Assembly: GCF_009363255.1 (NCBI RefSeq)
Contig: NZ_CP045319.1
Span: 62,001-126,000, forward strand
DNA from: Roseivivax sp. THAF197b
Lineage (GTDB): Bacteria; Pseudomonadota; Alphaproteobacteria; Rhodobacterales; Rhodobacteraceae
Length of the DNA: 64,000 nt
Reading direction: 5' to 3'
This document shows positions 16,607-26,367 of the stretch, one piece after another. The position numbers were made by a program, and so were the translations under genes. How positions within the stretch are numbered: position 1 is the stretch's first letter; every line of letters begins with the position of its first letter. The notes below the pieces were generated by a model that saw only the letters and a program-made list of their open reading frames with translations, did no database searches and was not told where the DNA came from.

Positions 16607-17670
16607 AGCTCCACCATTCCGCGGCGTTTGAGGAGGATCCACAGGAAGACCGGCGCGCCCAACACCGCCGTCACGATCCCGATGGGCAATTCCGCAGGTG
16701 CTATGACCACGCGGGCGATGACATCCGCCAGGATCAGGAGCGTCGCCCCCAGAAGTGCGGAGTTCAGCAGCAGCGTGCGGTGGTCGGGGCCAGAGGCGAG
16801 CCGCAACAGATGCGGCACCACGATGCCGATGAACCCGATCCCGCCGGAGACGGCGACAGCCGCGCCCGTGGCCCCCGCAACAGCAAGGATCGCGATATTC
16901 TTCATACGCTGCACATCGATACCGATATGGGCAGCCGTCGCCTCGCCAAGCGCCAGTCCGTTCAAGCCGCGGCCGAGCATCAGGGCCGCGCCGATGGACA
17001 GCAGGATCAAAGGCCCGGCGGACAAGACCTTGGCCCAGCTCGCCCCCGCGAGCGATCCCAACCCCCAGAAGGTCAGGTCGCGCAATTGCCGGTCATCCGC
17101 GATATAGACCAGGATGCCCGACAGCGCCCCGGCCAGCGCGCCAAGCGCGATACCCGCCAGAAGCATCGTGGCCACGGAGGTGCGGCCATGCCGGGTCGAG
17201 ACGCGGTAGAGCAGGATGGTCGACCCCCAACCACCCAGAAACGCCGCGACAGGCACCATCTGGTTGCCGACAAGATCGATCATCCAGATGGGCAACACAG
17301 CGCCCAGCACGATGGCGAGGATCGCGCCGAGGCCCGCACCCGCGCCCACGCCGACGATGCCCGGATCGGCCAGCGGATTGCGAAAGAGCCCCTGCATGGC
17401 AGCGCCCGACACCGCAAGTGCCGCGCCGACCAACACGCCCATCGCCAGCCGGGGCAGGCGGATGTCGAACAGCACCACGCGCTCCATCTGGCTCAGCGCT
17501 TGGCCTTGCGCGATTTTCCCCAGCATCGCCGACAGGGTCACGTCCGTGGCGCCCACCTGAAGGCTGGCGATGCAGGCCAGCAGAAGCGCGCCCGCCAGCC
17601 CCCAATGCAACGCGCGGGCCTGAGAGAGCCGGTCGCGCGGGGCGACCTCGATTTCCGTGATGGCGGTCAT
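16603..17670 (-). CDS. hmuU: Heme ABC transporter permease HmuU
   Basis: A 355-residue FecCD-family permease with about ten hydrophobic helices. Family segments include RLPRLAMGVLVGAALAVSGA followed by MQGLFRNPLADPGIVGVGAGAGLG, and SGGIGFIGIVVPHLLRL near the C-terminus. It forms the inner-membrane channel for heme delivered by HmuT. It overlaps hmuV and lies 3 bases after hmuT. Confidence 0.95.
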   Translation of the reverse strand: MTAITEIEVAPRDRLSQARALHWGLAGALLLACIASLQVGATDVTLSAMLGKIAQGQALSQMERVVLFDIRLPRLAMGVLVGAALAVSGAAMQGLFRNPLADPGIVGVGAGAGLGAILAIVLGAVLPIWMIDLVGNQMVPVAAFLGGWGSTILLYRVSTRHGRTSVATMLLAGIALGALAGALSGILVYIADDRQLRDLTFWGLGSLAGASWAKVLSAGPLILLSIGAALMLGRGLNGLALGEATAAHIGIDVQRMKNIAILAVAGATGAAVAVSGGIGFIGIVVPHLLRLASGPDHRTLLLNSALLGATLLILADVIARVVIAPAELPIGIVTAVLGAPVFLWILLKRRGMVEL

Positions 17671-17673
17671 CGG

Positions 17674-18570
17674 TCAGGTGCCTTCCGCGTAAAGCGCGTC
17701 GTTCAGTGCGCGCACCGCCTCGGCCGTGCGCGGCCCGAAGCCCAGCATCAGCAGCCCGTCCATGCGCAGGACCGAACGGGTTTGCGCGGCAGGTGTCAGG
17801 CGGATCGCGGGCATGTCGAAGAGGTCTTCATCCGCCACACCATGATCGCCACCGCGATCCATCATCAGGATCACATCCGGCGCGGCGAGGCCCACGGCCT
17901 CGTCGGTGATCTGCTTGTAGCCCTCATATTCGGTGACGGCATTCACGCCACTGGCCATGCGGATCAGCGCGTCGGCCGCGGTCCCGGTACCAGAGGCGGT
18001 GATCTTGCCGCCCTGCGTGGACAGCACGAACAGGACGCGCCTCTTGTCGGCCTCTGGCCGCTCGGCGTCGCGCAGCGCGGAAGCCAGCGCGGTTTCGACC
18101 TCGGCGGCGAGCCCGTCGGCCCGATCCGGAACACCAAGCGCATCGCCCACGATCTCGATCTTGCGCAGGATGCCGTCCGGCGTGAGCGCATCCGGCACCT
18201 CGACGAAGGACACATCCGCCGCGCGGATCACCTCCAGCGCTTCGGGCGGGCCCGCGCCTTCCTCGGACAGGATCAGCGAGGGGCCGACCGACAGCACCCC
18301 TTCGGGCGACAGCGCCCGCATGTAGCCCACATCCGGCAGCTTGGTCACCTCGGGCGGATAGCTCGAAGTGGTGTCCCGCGCCTTCAGTCGGTGCTCTTGG
18401 CCGAGGGCGGCAACGATCTCCGTTACCGACCCGCCGATGGAGAGCACATCGGCACGGAGGTTGGACCCCTCCGTCGGCTCCTGCGCGCTGACTGTCATGG
18501 CAATGAACGCACCGAACATGGCGGTCAAAAGGGCCGCATAGGCGCCTTTGCTACTGTTGCAGGACGTCAT
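17674..18570 (-). CDS. hmuT: Periplasmic heme-binding protein HmuT
   Basis: A 298-residue periplasmic binding protein of the helical-hinge class. A signal peptide lies at residues 1-29. The mature part has VLSIGGSVTEIVAALGQEHR and the conserved RDTTSSYPPEVTKLPDVGY region, where the Tyr is the expected heme ligand. It hands heme from the receptor to HmuUV. The ATG at 18570 overlaps the hmuS stop. Confidence 0.93.
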   Translation of the reverse strand: MTSCNSSKGAYAALLTAMFGAFIAMTVSAQEPTEGSNLRADVLSIGGSVTEIVAALGQEHRLKARDTTSSYPPEVTKLPDVGYMRALSPEGVLSVGPSLILSEEGAGPPEALEVIRAADVSFVEVPDALTPDGILRKIEIVGDALGVPDRADGLAAEVETALASALRDAERPEADKRRVLFVLSTQGGKITASGTGTAADALIRMASGVNAVTEYEGYKQITDEAVGLAAPDVILMMDRGGDHGVADEDLFDMPAIRLTPAAQTRSVLRMDGLLMLGFGPRTAEAVRALNDALYAEGT

Positions 18571-19619
18571 GCCGGGACCTCCTCGAGCGTCGGCAGCGCC
18601 TCGACGATCCGGCGCCACTCGGGCCGCGAGTCGCGCCCCTCCTTGCCGACACCGAACACCTGGAAGATCAGCCAGCCTTCCGCGTCGAAGGCTTCGACGG
18701 ACAGGGCAGGGCCCCGTTGCGTGGGTTTTTCCACGGCCCAGATCTCGGCCACCTTGTCGCGCCGCAGATGCAGGTTGAACCCCGGGTCCATTACGTTCTG
18801 CCATGGCCCCATGGGCTTGAGCGTCTGGATCGGGCCGGTGTGGATCTGGATACATCCGCGATTGCCCACAAAAAGCATCACCTCGATCCCGGCATCCCGC
18901 ACGGCGTGCAGCATTGCATCGGCAGCACTTGGCGCAAGCGGACGCACCCAGGGCGCACCCGCGATGCGGTAGGCCCCGAGGCGGTTCATCTTGAGCTTGG
19001 AACACAGCCGCAGGAACTGGTGCGTGTCGGTCAGCTTCGCCCATTCTTCCCGCAGGGTGTCCGCTTTGTCGGGCCGGGACTTGGGGCCTTCGACGGGCAC
19101 ACGCGCCTCGACGCGCTGCGTGTCGGCCTGATCCGCGACTGCCAATTCAGCGACGATATCGGCCCATGCGTCGTGGTTCGACGCCTCGCGCAGGTGGATC
19201 TTGTGCACCGCATCGCCCGCCGCATCGAAGATCTGCAACGACCGGCGCGGGCCATGCTCGGAGCTGGTCTCGACCGCGAAGGCATGGGCCCAATGGACGG
19301 GGAAGATCCGCAAATCGATATCCTCGGCCAGCGTCATCGCAGCGTGTTCGCCGGGATGATACGCTCCGTATTCGCCGACCTTTTCATGCACGCAGGCCCC
19401 GACGCGGGTCAGCGCCATCACCTCGCCCAGCCGTTCGGCAGCGGGAATGATCCGGTCCGGATGGGCATCTATCCGGGTTGTGCCATGGCCGATGCTCGCG
19501 GCCACCAGCGCGGCCTCGGAGATGCCCATGGCATCCGCGGCATCCCGGGCGCGCAGTTTCGGGTTCTCCGCCTGAAAGTCGCGGATATCGGAAGGATTGA
19601 CAGCGGCTGGCTGTGTCAT
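18567..19619 (-). CDS. hmuS: Hemin-degrading/transfer factor HmuS
   Basis: A 350-residue cytoplasmic protein made of two related HemS-type halves, each with a variant of the same core (ALTRVGACVHEKVGEYGAYH in the first, VMLFVGNRGCIQIHTGPIQ in the second). It accepts imported heme and, in some species, degrades it. The start at 19619 has a GAGGA 5 bases upstream; a longer upstream reading lacks family similarity. It is the first gene of hmuSTUV and is divergent from the receptor gene. Confidence 0.93.
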   Translation of the reverse strand: MTQPAAVNPSDIRDFQAENPKLRARDAADAMGISEAALVAASIGHGTTRIDAHPDRIIPAAERLGEVMALTRVGACVHEKVGEYGAYHPGEHAAMTLAEDIDLRIFPVHWAHAFAVETSSEHGPRRSLQIFDAAGDAVHKIHLREASNHDAWADIVAELAVADQADTQRVEARVPVEGPKSRPDKADTLREEWAKLTDTHQFLRLCSKLKMNRLGAYRIAGAPWVRPLAPSAADAMLHAVRDAGIEVMLFVGNRGCIQIHTGPIQTLKPMGPWQNVMDPGFNLHLRRDKVAEIWAVEKPTQRGPALSVEAFDAEGWLIFQVFGVGKEGRDSRPEWRRIVEALPTLEEVPA

Positions 19620-19817
19620 GGGCGTCCTCGGAGGTTGATCTTGGTCCGATGGCTGCGCCCGGAGGGAAGCGGTGCGTGGCTCTCTCAAATTACTTGACTG
19701 TTTTAGTCTGATACGATTAGTGCTGCAACCCGTCGCGGTGACGTTCATCGCATAATCATGAAATTTGCCGCGCCAGCCTTCGCAAGCTTCGGCCTGAAAC
19801 GAACGAAGGATGGCGTA
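19620..19817. promoter_or_regulatory. Divergent control region between hmuS and the heme receptor
   Basis: 198 bases without a gene. An AT-richer core at 19688-19722 holds TTGACT (19694-19699), the small dyad GACT-N5-AGTC and a TTAG-rich stretch, suitable for promoters facing the receptor and hmuS and for an iron-regulator site. No consensus strong enough to name the regulator. Confidence 0.45.
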
Positions 19818-21893
19818 ATGGTCATTTCAAAGTTGCGCGGCACGACCGCGCTTTTCTGCTTGTCTCTGGCTGTGCCTGCCATGGCGCAAGATCAATCGCT
19901 GGTGATGCCCGTCGCGGCAGAGGAGGGCGATCCCGGCTTCCTGGGCACGCTGGTCCTCACGGGTGGCAAACGCGATCTCAGCTACGGCACCGCGCTCTCG
20001 CGCACAGTGGTCGGCGAGGAAGAGATCAAGGACCGGCAAGCCAGCACCGTGGCGCAATTGATCGACTCCGTGCCGGGCGTCACGCTGGTCAATGGCACGA
20101 CGCCGCAAGGCTCCGGCATCAATATCCGCGGTTTCGGGGCGAACACGACCTACGGGTCTGATCAAAAGATCGCCGTGCAGATCGACGGCGCTTCGGTCGG
20201 GTCGGAGGAACTTTATCGCATCGGCACCCAGCTTTTCACCGATCCGCTGCTTTACCGCGAGGTCGAGGTGCTGCGCGGCACGATCGGCAGCTTTGCCTAT
20301 GGCTCGGGCATTGTCGGCGGTGTCGTGAAGCTCGAGACGAAAGACGCCTCCGATTTCACGGGCGGTGTGCCGGGCTTCGGCGGCTCCCAGACCTTCGAAT
20401 TGAGCTCGAACGGAGATGGCGCGGTCAGCTCGACCAACCTCGCGTGGATGCCGACCGAAGGCGCGGAATTCCTGCTCAACTACTCCCTGCGCGATCAGGA
20501 CGACCTGACCGCAGGCGATGGATCGACCATCAACAACAGCGCCTTCCGAACACCGTCCTATCTTGCGAAGGGGAAATTCACATTTGGGCAGGACGACGCG
20601 CATTCGCTGACATTCAGTCATTCGAGCACGATCGCAGATGACAAGGACGTGCCTTACGACCAGTTCGACACGACCGGCGGCTCCTTCGGCAATGTCGACC
20701 GACTGACCGAGACGACCCAGACCGTTCTGGAATACCGTTTCAACCCGTTGAGCGATCTCGTCGATCTGCGTGCCAACCTGTCCTATGCCGATCAGAAAAT
20801 CGAATACGATTACGTCTCGGGCTCCTCGCCGCTGGAGGGCACGCCGAGTTTCCCGTTCCTCGTTGGCACCGTGAATGCCGACCAGCGCTACGAGACAACC
20901 AAGCTCACGTTGACCAACCGCGCCTTGTTCGACACAGGTTCCGTGTCGCATGACATGCTCGCGGGCGTTGAAGCGCAGCGCCGCGTTCGGGCCGATAACT
21001 CGGGGGCCAGCGCACCGGGCGGCACAAACGATCGCTTCGCGCTGTTCGTCGTTGACGAGATGTCCATCGGGCAATTCACGGTCACGCCGGCCCTGCGCTA
21101 CGAGACCTCCCGAATCGAAAGCGAGAATGACCTCGCCGGTGTGCCCGACACCTATGACAAGGACGCGCTGATGGGCGGTCTGGCCTTGGCCTATGAATTC
21201 GGAAACGGCGTGTCGGTCTTCGGCTCTGCGGCCTATACCGAAGGCCTTCCGATCATCGACGATCTGGGCACGAGCGCCACCGCGCAAGACCGGATCGACA
21301 TGTCCGAGAAGTCCGAAACCTACGAGCTTGGCGCGGCCTATACAGGTGCCGATATCTTCGCCGCGGGCGACACCTTCACCATTCGCGGAAACCTCTACCA
21401 GACAGAGCTTTGGGACATCACCAGCTACACGGTCGCCGGGTCGACATCGACAGACTTGGAGAGCGTGACGTCGCGCGGCTTCGAGCTTGAGGCCTCCTAC
21501 GGCACGGCAAGTGGCTATTACGCGGATTTCGCCGGGCATCTCGGGGAAGGCACCGAGTTCAATCCCGATGGCAGTGAGACGACCTGGCGCAACAGCCCGG
21601 CGGATCGTGCGCAGCTGACACTCGGCAAGAAGTGGGATGACCGGCTCGATCTCAGCTGGGAGATCGTCCACGCCGCGGATCGCCGCGACGCGCTCGGCTC
21701 TGATCTGCCCGACAGCATTGTGCATAACCTGCGTGCGACCTGGAAGCCCGAGGGGCAAGACTGGCTGGACGGAAGTGAAGTCCGGTTCGGGATCGAGAAT
21801 GTCGCGGATGCAGATTACGTCGGCCACCTGTCGTCACCCAGCCGCAAGGCGCCGGGCAGAACGTTCAAAGTGACATTGTCGAAAGCGTTCTGA
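19818..21893 (+). CDS. hmuR: TonB-dependent heme receptor HmuR
   Basis: A 691-residue outer-membrane receptor: signal peptide (residues 1-23), a TonB-box-like stretch around FLGTLVLTGGKRD, a plug domain with QLIDSVPGVTLVNG, GINIRGFG and VEVLRGTIGSFAYGSGIVGG, and a beta-barrel ending RTFKVTLSKAF with a terminal Phe. The start at 19818 has GAAGGA 7 bases upstream. Divergence from hmuSTUV makes heme the likely ligand. It needs TonB-ExbBD, encoded 7 kb away. Confidence 0.9.
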   Translation: MVISKLRGTTALFCLSLAVPAMAQDQSLVMPVAAEEGDPGFLGTLVLTGGKRDLSYGTALSRTVVGEEEIKDRQASTVAQLIDSVPGVTLVNGTTPQGSGINIRGFGANTTYGSDQKIAVQIDGASVGSEELYRIGTQLFTDPLLYREVEVLRGTIGSFAYGSGIVGGVVKLETKDASDFTGGVPGFGGSQTFELSSNGDGAVSSTNLAWMPTEGAEFLLNYSLRDQDDLTAGDGSTINNSAFRTPSYLAKGKFTFGQDDAHSLTFSHSSTIADDKDVPYDQFDTTGGSFGNVDRLTETTQTVLEYRFNPLSDLVDLRANLSYADQKIEYDYVSGSSPLEGTPSFPFLVGTVNADQRYETTKLTLTNRALFDTGSVSHDMLAGVEAQRRVRADNSGASAPGGTNDRFALFVVDEMSIGQFTVTPALRYETSRIESENDLAGVPDTYDKDALMGGLALAYEFGNGVSVFGSAAYTEGLPIIDDLGTSATAQDRIDMSEKSETYELGAAYTGADIFAAGDTFTIRGNLYQTELWDITSYTVAGSTSTDLESVTSRGFELEASYGTASGYYADFAGHLGEGTEFNPDGSETTWRNSPADRAQLTLGKKWDDRLDLSWEIVHAADRRDALGSDLPDSIVHNLRATWKPEGQDWLDGSEVRFGIENVADADYVGHLSSPSRKAPGRTFKVTLSKAF

Positions 21894-21991
21894 GGGGATT
21901 GGTCGGCGCTTGGCGCTGAGCGTTAGCGCCCTGTGTCTGTCTATGGCGCGGCATTCGGGATAGTCAGAAGAAGGCCATACGGCACGATCGT

Positions 21992-22024
21992 GTCAGGTCC
22001 GCTCCAAAACAGCGCGGGCCTGAC
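21992..22024. terminator. Candidate hairpin downstream of the heme receptor
   Basis: GTCAGG-TCCGC and its complement GCGGG-CCTGAC form an 11-bp stem with one G-T pair and an 11-base loop, about 100 bases after the receptor stop. There is no clear T-tract. The rest of 21894-22170 shows no gene. Confidence 0.35.
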
Positions 22025-22170
22025 GACCTTTGAAGATCAGGACAGCACGGAACGACGTATTCCGCTTTATGAAATACTGCGCATGGAGCCGACTGATATC
22101 AGCCCGCCGTTAATCAACATAATCTTGCTTATGCGTTTCACTGTGAGTCCACGGGCACATTCTAAACTGG

Positions 22171-23224
22171 GTTGCGACAAATCCCCTATCTTGCTGGAAA
22201 GCAAGGAGAGTGGAATTGGCCCACACAGAACTGGATTTGCGTGAGAGGCGCACAATCGAAGACATGCTGAATGCAAAAGTGCCTGTCGGCAAGATCGCAG
22301 CTGAGATCGGCAGGCACCGCTCAACCGTCTATCGCGAGATCAAGCGGAACTATTTTACCGACGAAGAGCTGCCAAATCTGAACGGCTACTACGGCATGAA
22401 TGCGCAGAAATATGCGTCTGACCGACGCGCTCGAAGGCGCAAGCTGATCCGCCTCGATGGTCTGCGTGCCCATGTCATCGCTCAACTGAAGGTCGGCTGG
22501 ACGCCAGAGCAAATTGCCGGGCGTCTTGATTTCGATGGGCAGCCAATTCGCGTCAGCCACGAGACGATCTATGCGTATGTCTACAGCCGCGAAGGCCAAT
22601 CCGAACAACTGGCGCGCCACTTAACAAGCCGACGCAAGAAGCGTCAGCCGCGCTATGCCAGACGCCCCAGAGGCCAAGTATTTCCGCCAGATCGATCGAT
22701 CCATAAACGCCCGGACTACGTGAAGACGCGCGAGACTTTTGGCGAATGGGAAGGTGATCTGATGATCTTTGAACGTTCCCAAGGCACGATGAACGTCGCC
22801 TCACTGGTCGAGCGAAAGACCCGGTTTGCCGTCCTGTTCCGCAACAACGACCGCAGCTCGACACACTTCATAAACAAGCTGATGGACGTGATGGAACCCC
22901 TGCCCCAGCCCGCTCGCCGTTCGATCACCTTCGACCGTGGCTTCGAGTTCCGCGCATGGCGCAAGCTGAAGTCCGGCATCGGAACGGAAAGCTGGTTTTG
23001 CGATCCGCAGGCACCCTGGCAAAAGGGTTCGGTCGAGAACCTAAACAAACGTGCACGCAGATATCTACCGCGTGACACCCAGCTCGCGGCGCTCTCAAAT
23101 CGCAATATGAAGGCGATTTGTGACCGCCTGAACGGGACACCCAGAAAATGCCTCGGATGGCGCACCCCAACTGAAGCCTTCAGAGAAGAGATGAAGAAAC
23201 TGAGATAGCGGAAAACGTCGCAAC
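22171..23224 (+). mobile_element. IS30-family insertion sequence
   Basis: About 1.05 kb with a single transposase gene and imperfect terminal inverted repeats. The left end begins GTTGCGACAAATCCCC; the right end read on the other strand begins GTTGCGACGTTTTCCG; both continue to CTATCT. The right repeat overlaps the transposase stop codon. I see no convincing target duplication. It lies between the receptor gene and the galactonate genes and breaks no recognisable gene. Confidence 0.8.
22216..23208 (+). CDS. IS30-family transposase
   Basis: A 330-residue, apparently intact DDE transposase. It has an N-terminal helix-turn-helix (DLRERRTIEDMLNAKVPVGK then EIGRHRSTVYREIKRN) and a catalytic core with EWEGDLM (first Asp), TFDRGFEF (second Asp) and WQKGSVENLNKRAR (Glu). 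The TTG at 22216 is preferred as start because AGGAGA lies 6 bases upstream; a GTG at 22210 is too close to that site. Confidence 0.92.
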   Translation: MAHTELDLRERRTIEDMLNAKVPVGKIAAEIGRHRSTVYREIKRNYFTDEELPNLNGYYGMNAQKYASDRRARRRKLIRLDGLRAHVIAQLKVGWTPEQIAGRLDFDGQPIRVSHETIYAYVYSREGQSEQLARHLTSRRKKRQPRYARRPRGQVFPPDRSIHKRPDYVKTRETFGEWEGDLMIFERSQGTMNVASLVERKTRFAVLFRNNDRSSTHFINKLMDVMEPLPQPARRSITFDRGFEFRAWRKLKSGIGTESWFCDPQAPWQKGSVENLNKRARRYLPRDTQLAALSNRNMKAICDRLNGTPRKCLGWRTPTEAFREEMKKLR

Positions 23225-23325
23225 GACCCTTGAGCCATCAACTGGCCCATTCCCTCCCTCGCTGAATATGAACAGGACGCTGCGCATCAGCTTTTCGTGC
23301 ACCGAGATGCCCGAAAACACCGAGA

Positions 23326-23916
23326 TTACAAACACGCCGCAACGATTGATCGCGCCCGTTCGGTGACGGTTTGCAGCGTATCTCCAGGTTGGAACAGAGC
23401 CGAGCCGATGCCGAACCCGGCAACACCTGCCGCGATCCATTTCTCGAAATTGTCCGGTCCGACGCCGCCTACCGCGAAAACCGGCATGGTGGCGGGAAGA
23501 ACCGCTTTCAGGGCTTTCAGCCCGCCCGGTCCGACCGCGGATGCGGGAAAAATCTTCAAGCCGTCGGCCCCTGCCCGGATCGCCGAAAAGCATTCGGTCG
23601 CCGTCTGGACTCCGGGATAGGACAGCATCCCGACGGATTTGGTGGCGCGAATGACGTCTGGATTGCAATCGGGCGATACGATCATGCGCGCGCCGATACC
23701 ATGCAGCCTTTCCACGTCACCCACGGACAGAACCGTACCGGCCCCGATGGTGGCTTCGTCGCCGAAGGCTCTGCACATCCGGGCGATGCTTTCGAACGGG
23801 TCAGGTGAGTTCAGCGGCACTTCGATCTTCGTGATGCCCGACTTGATCAATGCCTCCCCGATCGGAAGGGCTTCGTCCGGTGTGATGCCTCTGAGAATGG
23901 CGATGATATCAGCCAT
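23326..23916 (-). CDS. dgoA: 2-dehydro-3-deoxy-6-phosphogalactonate aldolase
   Basis: Splits KDPGal to pyruvate and glyceraldehyde-3-phosphate. The 196-residue protein has the class I aldolase features: [12 protein letters not shown] with the catalytic Glu, and [15 protein letters not shown] with the Schiff-base Lys. [13 protein letters not shown] at the start is typical of the KDPG/KDPGal group. It overlaps dgoK by 8 bases, which favours the galactonate over the gluconate substrate. Confidence 0.92.
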   Translation of the reverse strand: MADIIAILRGITPDEALPIGEALIKSGITKIEVPLNSPDPFESIARMCRAFGDEATIGAGTVLSVGDVERLHGIGARMIVSPDCNPDVIRATKSVGMLSYPGVQTATECFSAIRAGADGLKIFPASAVGPGGLKALKAVLPATMPVFAVGGVGPDNFEKWIAAGVAGFGIGSALFQPGDTLQTVTERARSIVAACL

Positions 23917-24838
23917 GGTGTGCTGCTCCTGCTTTGGCGGCCGCGACCGCGAGGCCAGCCAGTGTTGCGCTGCGCGTGTCGACCGTCTCGACCACGACAT
24001 CGCGGCTTGCGAGAGCCTGCGCGTAATGGGGAACGACGGAGGGCGAGCCGATCAGGGCCACGGGTTTGTCCGACCAGTACCGTGACGCGAGGCCAAGCTC
24101 CTGCCCGATGAGCAGACCTGAAAGCCTGGCGCGACAGGTCTCGGGCGGTTCGTGGTCGAGAACGGACCCGGCTCTCAGCCCGAAAAGGGATTCCACGGCC
24201 CTTTGAGGGTTGGTGATCGCCTCTTCGACCGCCCGCTCGAAGGCGCCCTCGTCCCATCCGTCGCTTTTGACGGAATGACGGAGAATGGAGTGGCGGGACA
24301 GGAGGTCGAACAGCTCTCCCGTCATGTAGGTCGTGAAGGTCGAGAGCTTTCCGTTTTCGACCGCGATCCACTTGGAATGGGTGCCGGGCAGGCAAATGGC
24401 GCCGGTGTAGTCCGGGTTCTCCAACAGGAAACCCGCTGCCTGGGTCTCCTCTCCGCGCATCACGTCGGCAGGGGCGCGTCGGCAGAGACCCGGCAGGATG
24501 TGCATTGCGATGCGCTTGTCATTGGTCGGAATGCGCGTGGCGCCGTCCGCGGACACTGCCGGGCACGGAACCTCCCTGTAGGGAACTTCGCACCATCCCT
24601 GCCGCGCCCCGACCATCCCGCAGGCGAAAATCGGTACCGGGTCCATGCCGTCCCTTCCCCGCGCAGTGAGCCAGGGTTCGATCAGATCAAGCAATGCGGG
24701 TTCAAACTCGTTCGGCGCGAGCCTGCCCATGCCGTTTCCTGACGAGAGTTCCGCCGCGACCTGCCCGTCGGTATCGATGGCAAAGGCTCGCAGGTTCGTC
24801 GTGCCCCAGTCCAGGCCGATCCATTTCACGTGCGTCAT
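23909..24838 (-). CDS. dgoK: 2-dehydro-3-deoxygalactonokinase
   Basis: Phosphorylates 2-keto-3-deoxygalactonate to KDPGal. The 309-residue protein opens with [17 protein letters not shown], the ASKHA-type phosphate motif of DgoK, and has [11 protein letters not shown] and [10 protein letters not shown], both characteristic. It is coupled to dgoA and lies next to a truncated dgoD-like gene. The start at 24838 puts the phosphate motif at residue 6. Confidence 0.93.
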   Translation of the reverse strand: MTHVKWIGLDWGTTNLRAFAIDTDGQVAAELSSGNGMGRLAPNEFEPALLDLIEPWLTARGRDGMDPVPIFACGMVGARQGWCEVPYREVPCPAVSADGATRIPTNDKRIAMHILPGLCRRAPADVMRGEETQAAGFLLENPDYTGAICLPGTHSKWIAVENGKLSTFTTYMTGELFDLLSRHSILRHSVKSDGWDEGAFERAVEEAITNPQRAVESLFGLRAGSVLDHEPPETCRARLSGLLIGQELGLASRYWSDKPVALIGSPSVVPHYAQALASRDVVVETVDTRSATLAGLAVAAAKAGAAHHG

Positions 24839-24854
24839 TGCCTGTCCCGTTCTT

Positions 24855-25193
24855 TCAAGATGCGAAGTGGCGGTACACGCCCTGATGCTCACTCTGCTCA
24901 CGTCGCTTCGCGCGTTGTGGAGAAAGCGCGGTCGCCTTTCCGAACAGGTCCCAGAGCGCGATTTTGAAGGCGGAGTTACCGCGCATCTCGACGCCGGACG
25001 ACAAGGCGTCGATTGCCAGCGGATCGCGTCCCATGACCCTCGGCGCGATCCAGTCGGGGACATGGGCCTCCACCGCGGCTGCGCCGAAGAAAGTCTCTCT
25101 CAATCCGGTCGGGCCTACATCGGTATGCACAAGCACCCAGATGAGACTGGGCCGTTCGGCGATCCTGATCGTCTCGAGACCGGTGATCTTCAT
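24855..25193 (-). pseudogene. dgoD: Truncated galactonate dehydratase-like (mandelate racemase/enolase family) gene
   Basis: A 112-codon frame whose first 85 or so residues are a recognisable N-terminal capping domain of the mandelate racemase/muconate lactonizing family (MKITGLETIRIAERPSLIWV, then GVEMRGNSAFKIALWDLFGK). Normal members have 360-400 residues with a metal-binding barrel, all missing here. The spacing between DPLAIDALSS and GVEMRGNSA also looks shortened. After WDLFGKA the sequence turns into basic low-complexity residues and stops. It is therefore a remnant, most likely of dgoD given its neighbours; its start overlaps the LacI stop, as an intact operon gene would. Confidence 0.8.
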
Positions 25194-26224
25194 GGCGCGG
25201 TCCGGTCGGTCTTCGCGCTGCGGGTGGTCCCCCGCACCGACATGGAGACCCCCAGTTCAATCCGCTTCGGCATGTCGCCTGATGCCGGGTCCAAAGCCGC
25301 GCGGATCAGGTCGATGGCGCCCCGACCGACCTCGTATCGCGGCGTGGCGACCGAGGTCAGAGGCGGAACCATGTGGCTGCTCATCTCGAGATCGTTGAAC
25401 CCACAGATTCCGAAGCTGTCGGGCACCCGCATCCCCCGGCGCTGTGCCTCGAACAATGCGCCTGCCGCAAGGTCGTCATTGGCGCAAAAGACGGCATCCG
25501 TGTCGGGCGCGGCAGCAAGAAGATCGGCCAGCAACTGCCCGCCCATCCCGACGGAGGACGGCTGCGGCGTGGTGAAGACCCGTCGCGCATCGTCCAGCCC
25601 CACCGCTGCCAGGGCTGATCGATAGCCCGCGATCCGCGCCTGAGCGCGCGGGTCCATGCGCGCCCCCATAAGCCCCGGTTTGCGATAGCCCGCGTCGATC
25701 AGGTGCCGGGCGACCATTTCGCCCGATGCATATTGCGAGAACCCGATGATCCGATCGACGGGCCGGTCGCTCAGTTCCATCGTCTGCACGACCGGACAAG
25801 GCGCTTCCATGAGCATCCGGCGCGCGGCCTCGGTCTGGTCGACCCCCGCCACGATCAGACCGGCGGGACGCTGATGCAGGAAGGTTCGAATCAGCGCTTC
25901 TTCCTTGCTGGGAGAATAGCGGAAATTGCCGATCTGTATGGTCAGGGACGTGTCCTCGACCGCGTCATAGACGCCACGCAGCAAATCCGCGAAGACCGCA
26001 TTGGTCAGCGAAGGCACCAGAAGCCCCACGACGCTGGTCCGGGTAGAGGCCAGCGCGGAGGCCGCGGCGTCCGGCACATAGCCCAACTTCTGGACGGCAC
26101 TCAGAATTCTGGCCCTGGCGGCGTCCGATACCTTTTCAGGTTGCCGTAGCGCCCGCGATGCCGTGATAGCGCTGACACCGGCCTCCCGCGCTACATCATC
26201 CAAGGTTATTCTGTTTCTTGCCAT
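25190..26224 (-). CDS. LacI-family transcriptional regulator of the sugar-acid genes
   Basis: A 344-residue regulator with the LacI headpiece ITLDDVAREAGVSAITASRA followed by LRQPEKVS, and a periplasmic-binding-like effector domain (VVGLLVPSLTNAVFADLLRG). The start at 26224 (MARNRIT) is typical; an upstream in-frame start would extend into the control region. It is divergent from the TRAP operon with a perfect palindrome between them, and leads the dgoD'-dgoK-dgoA side, so it probably represses both until a sugar acid or its keto-deoxy product binds. Confidence 0.92.
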   Translation of the reverse strand: MARNRITLDDVAREAGVSAITASRALRQPEKVSDAARARILSAVQKLGYVPDAAASALASTRTSVVGLLVPSLTNAVFADLLRGVYDAVEDTSLTIQIGNFRYSPSKEEALIRTFLHQRPAGLIVAGVDQTEAARRMLMEAPCPVVQTMELSDRPVDRIIGFSQYASGEMVARHLIDAGYRKPGLMGARMDPRAQARIAGYRSALAAVGLDDARRVFTTPQPSSVGMGGQLLADLLAAAPDTDAVFCANDDLAAGALFEAQRRGMRVPDSFGICGFNDLEMSSHMVPPLTSVATPRYEVGRGAIDLIRAALDPASGDMPKRIELGVSMSVRGTTRSAKTDRTAP

Positions 26225-26283
26225 GACATTAGCATACAGCAATCAAGCGCCTCGCCAATCCCTTTCATTTCGTTTGTTGACGA

Positions 26284-26299
26284 ATGACAGCGCTGTCAT
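26284..26299. promoter_or_regulatory. LacI-type operator palindrome
   Basis: ATGACAGCGCTGTCAT is a perfect 16-base palindrome with the central CG typical of LacI-family operators. It lies 60 bases from the regulator start and 69 bases from the dctP start, placed to control both directions. Confidence 0.75.
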
Positions 26300-26367
26300 C
26301 TACAGTCGCCCGCGATGGCGCAGCGTAAATTCACTGCGGGTCGAAAGATTTTTGAGGAGGATAATCA

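Noticed and set aside
16780..18972. A 730-codon open frame antisense to hmuU and hmuT
   Set aside because: Rich in His, Arg and Gln, with no domain; opposite to well-defined transport genes.
19827..21827. A 666-codon open frame antisense to the heme receptor
   Set aside because: The plus strand has a signal peptide, plug and barrel signatures; the antisense translation has no recognisable features.
22171..23224. The IS30 copy as the cause of the dgoD truncation
   Set aside because: The element lies 1.6 kb away, beyond intact dgoA and dgoK, and no second copy or scar is seen at the dgoD remnant.
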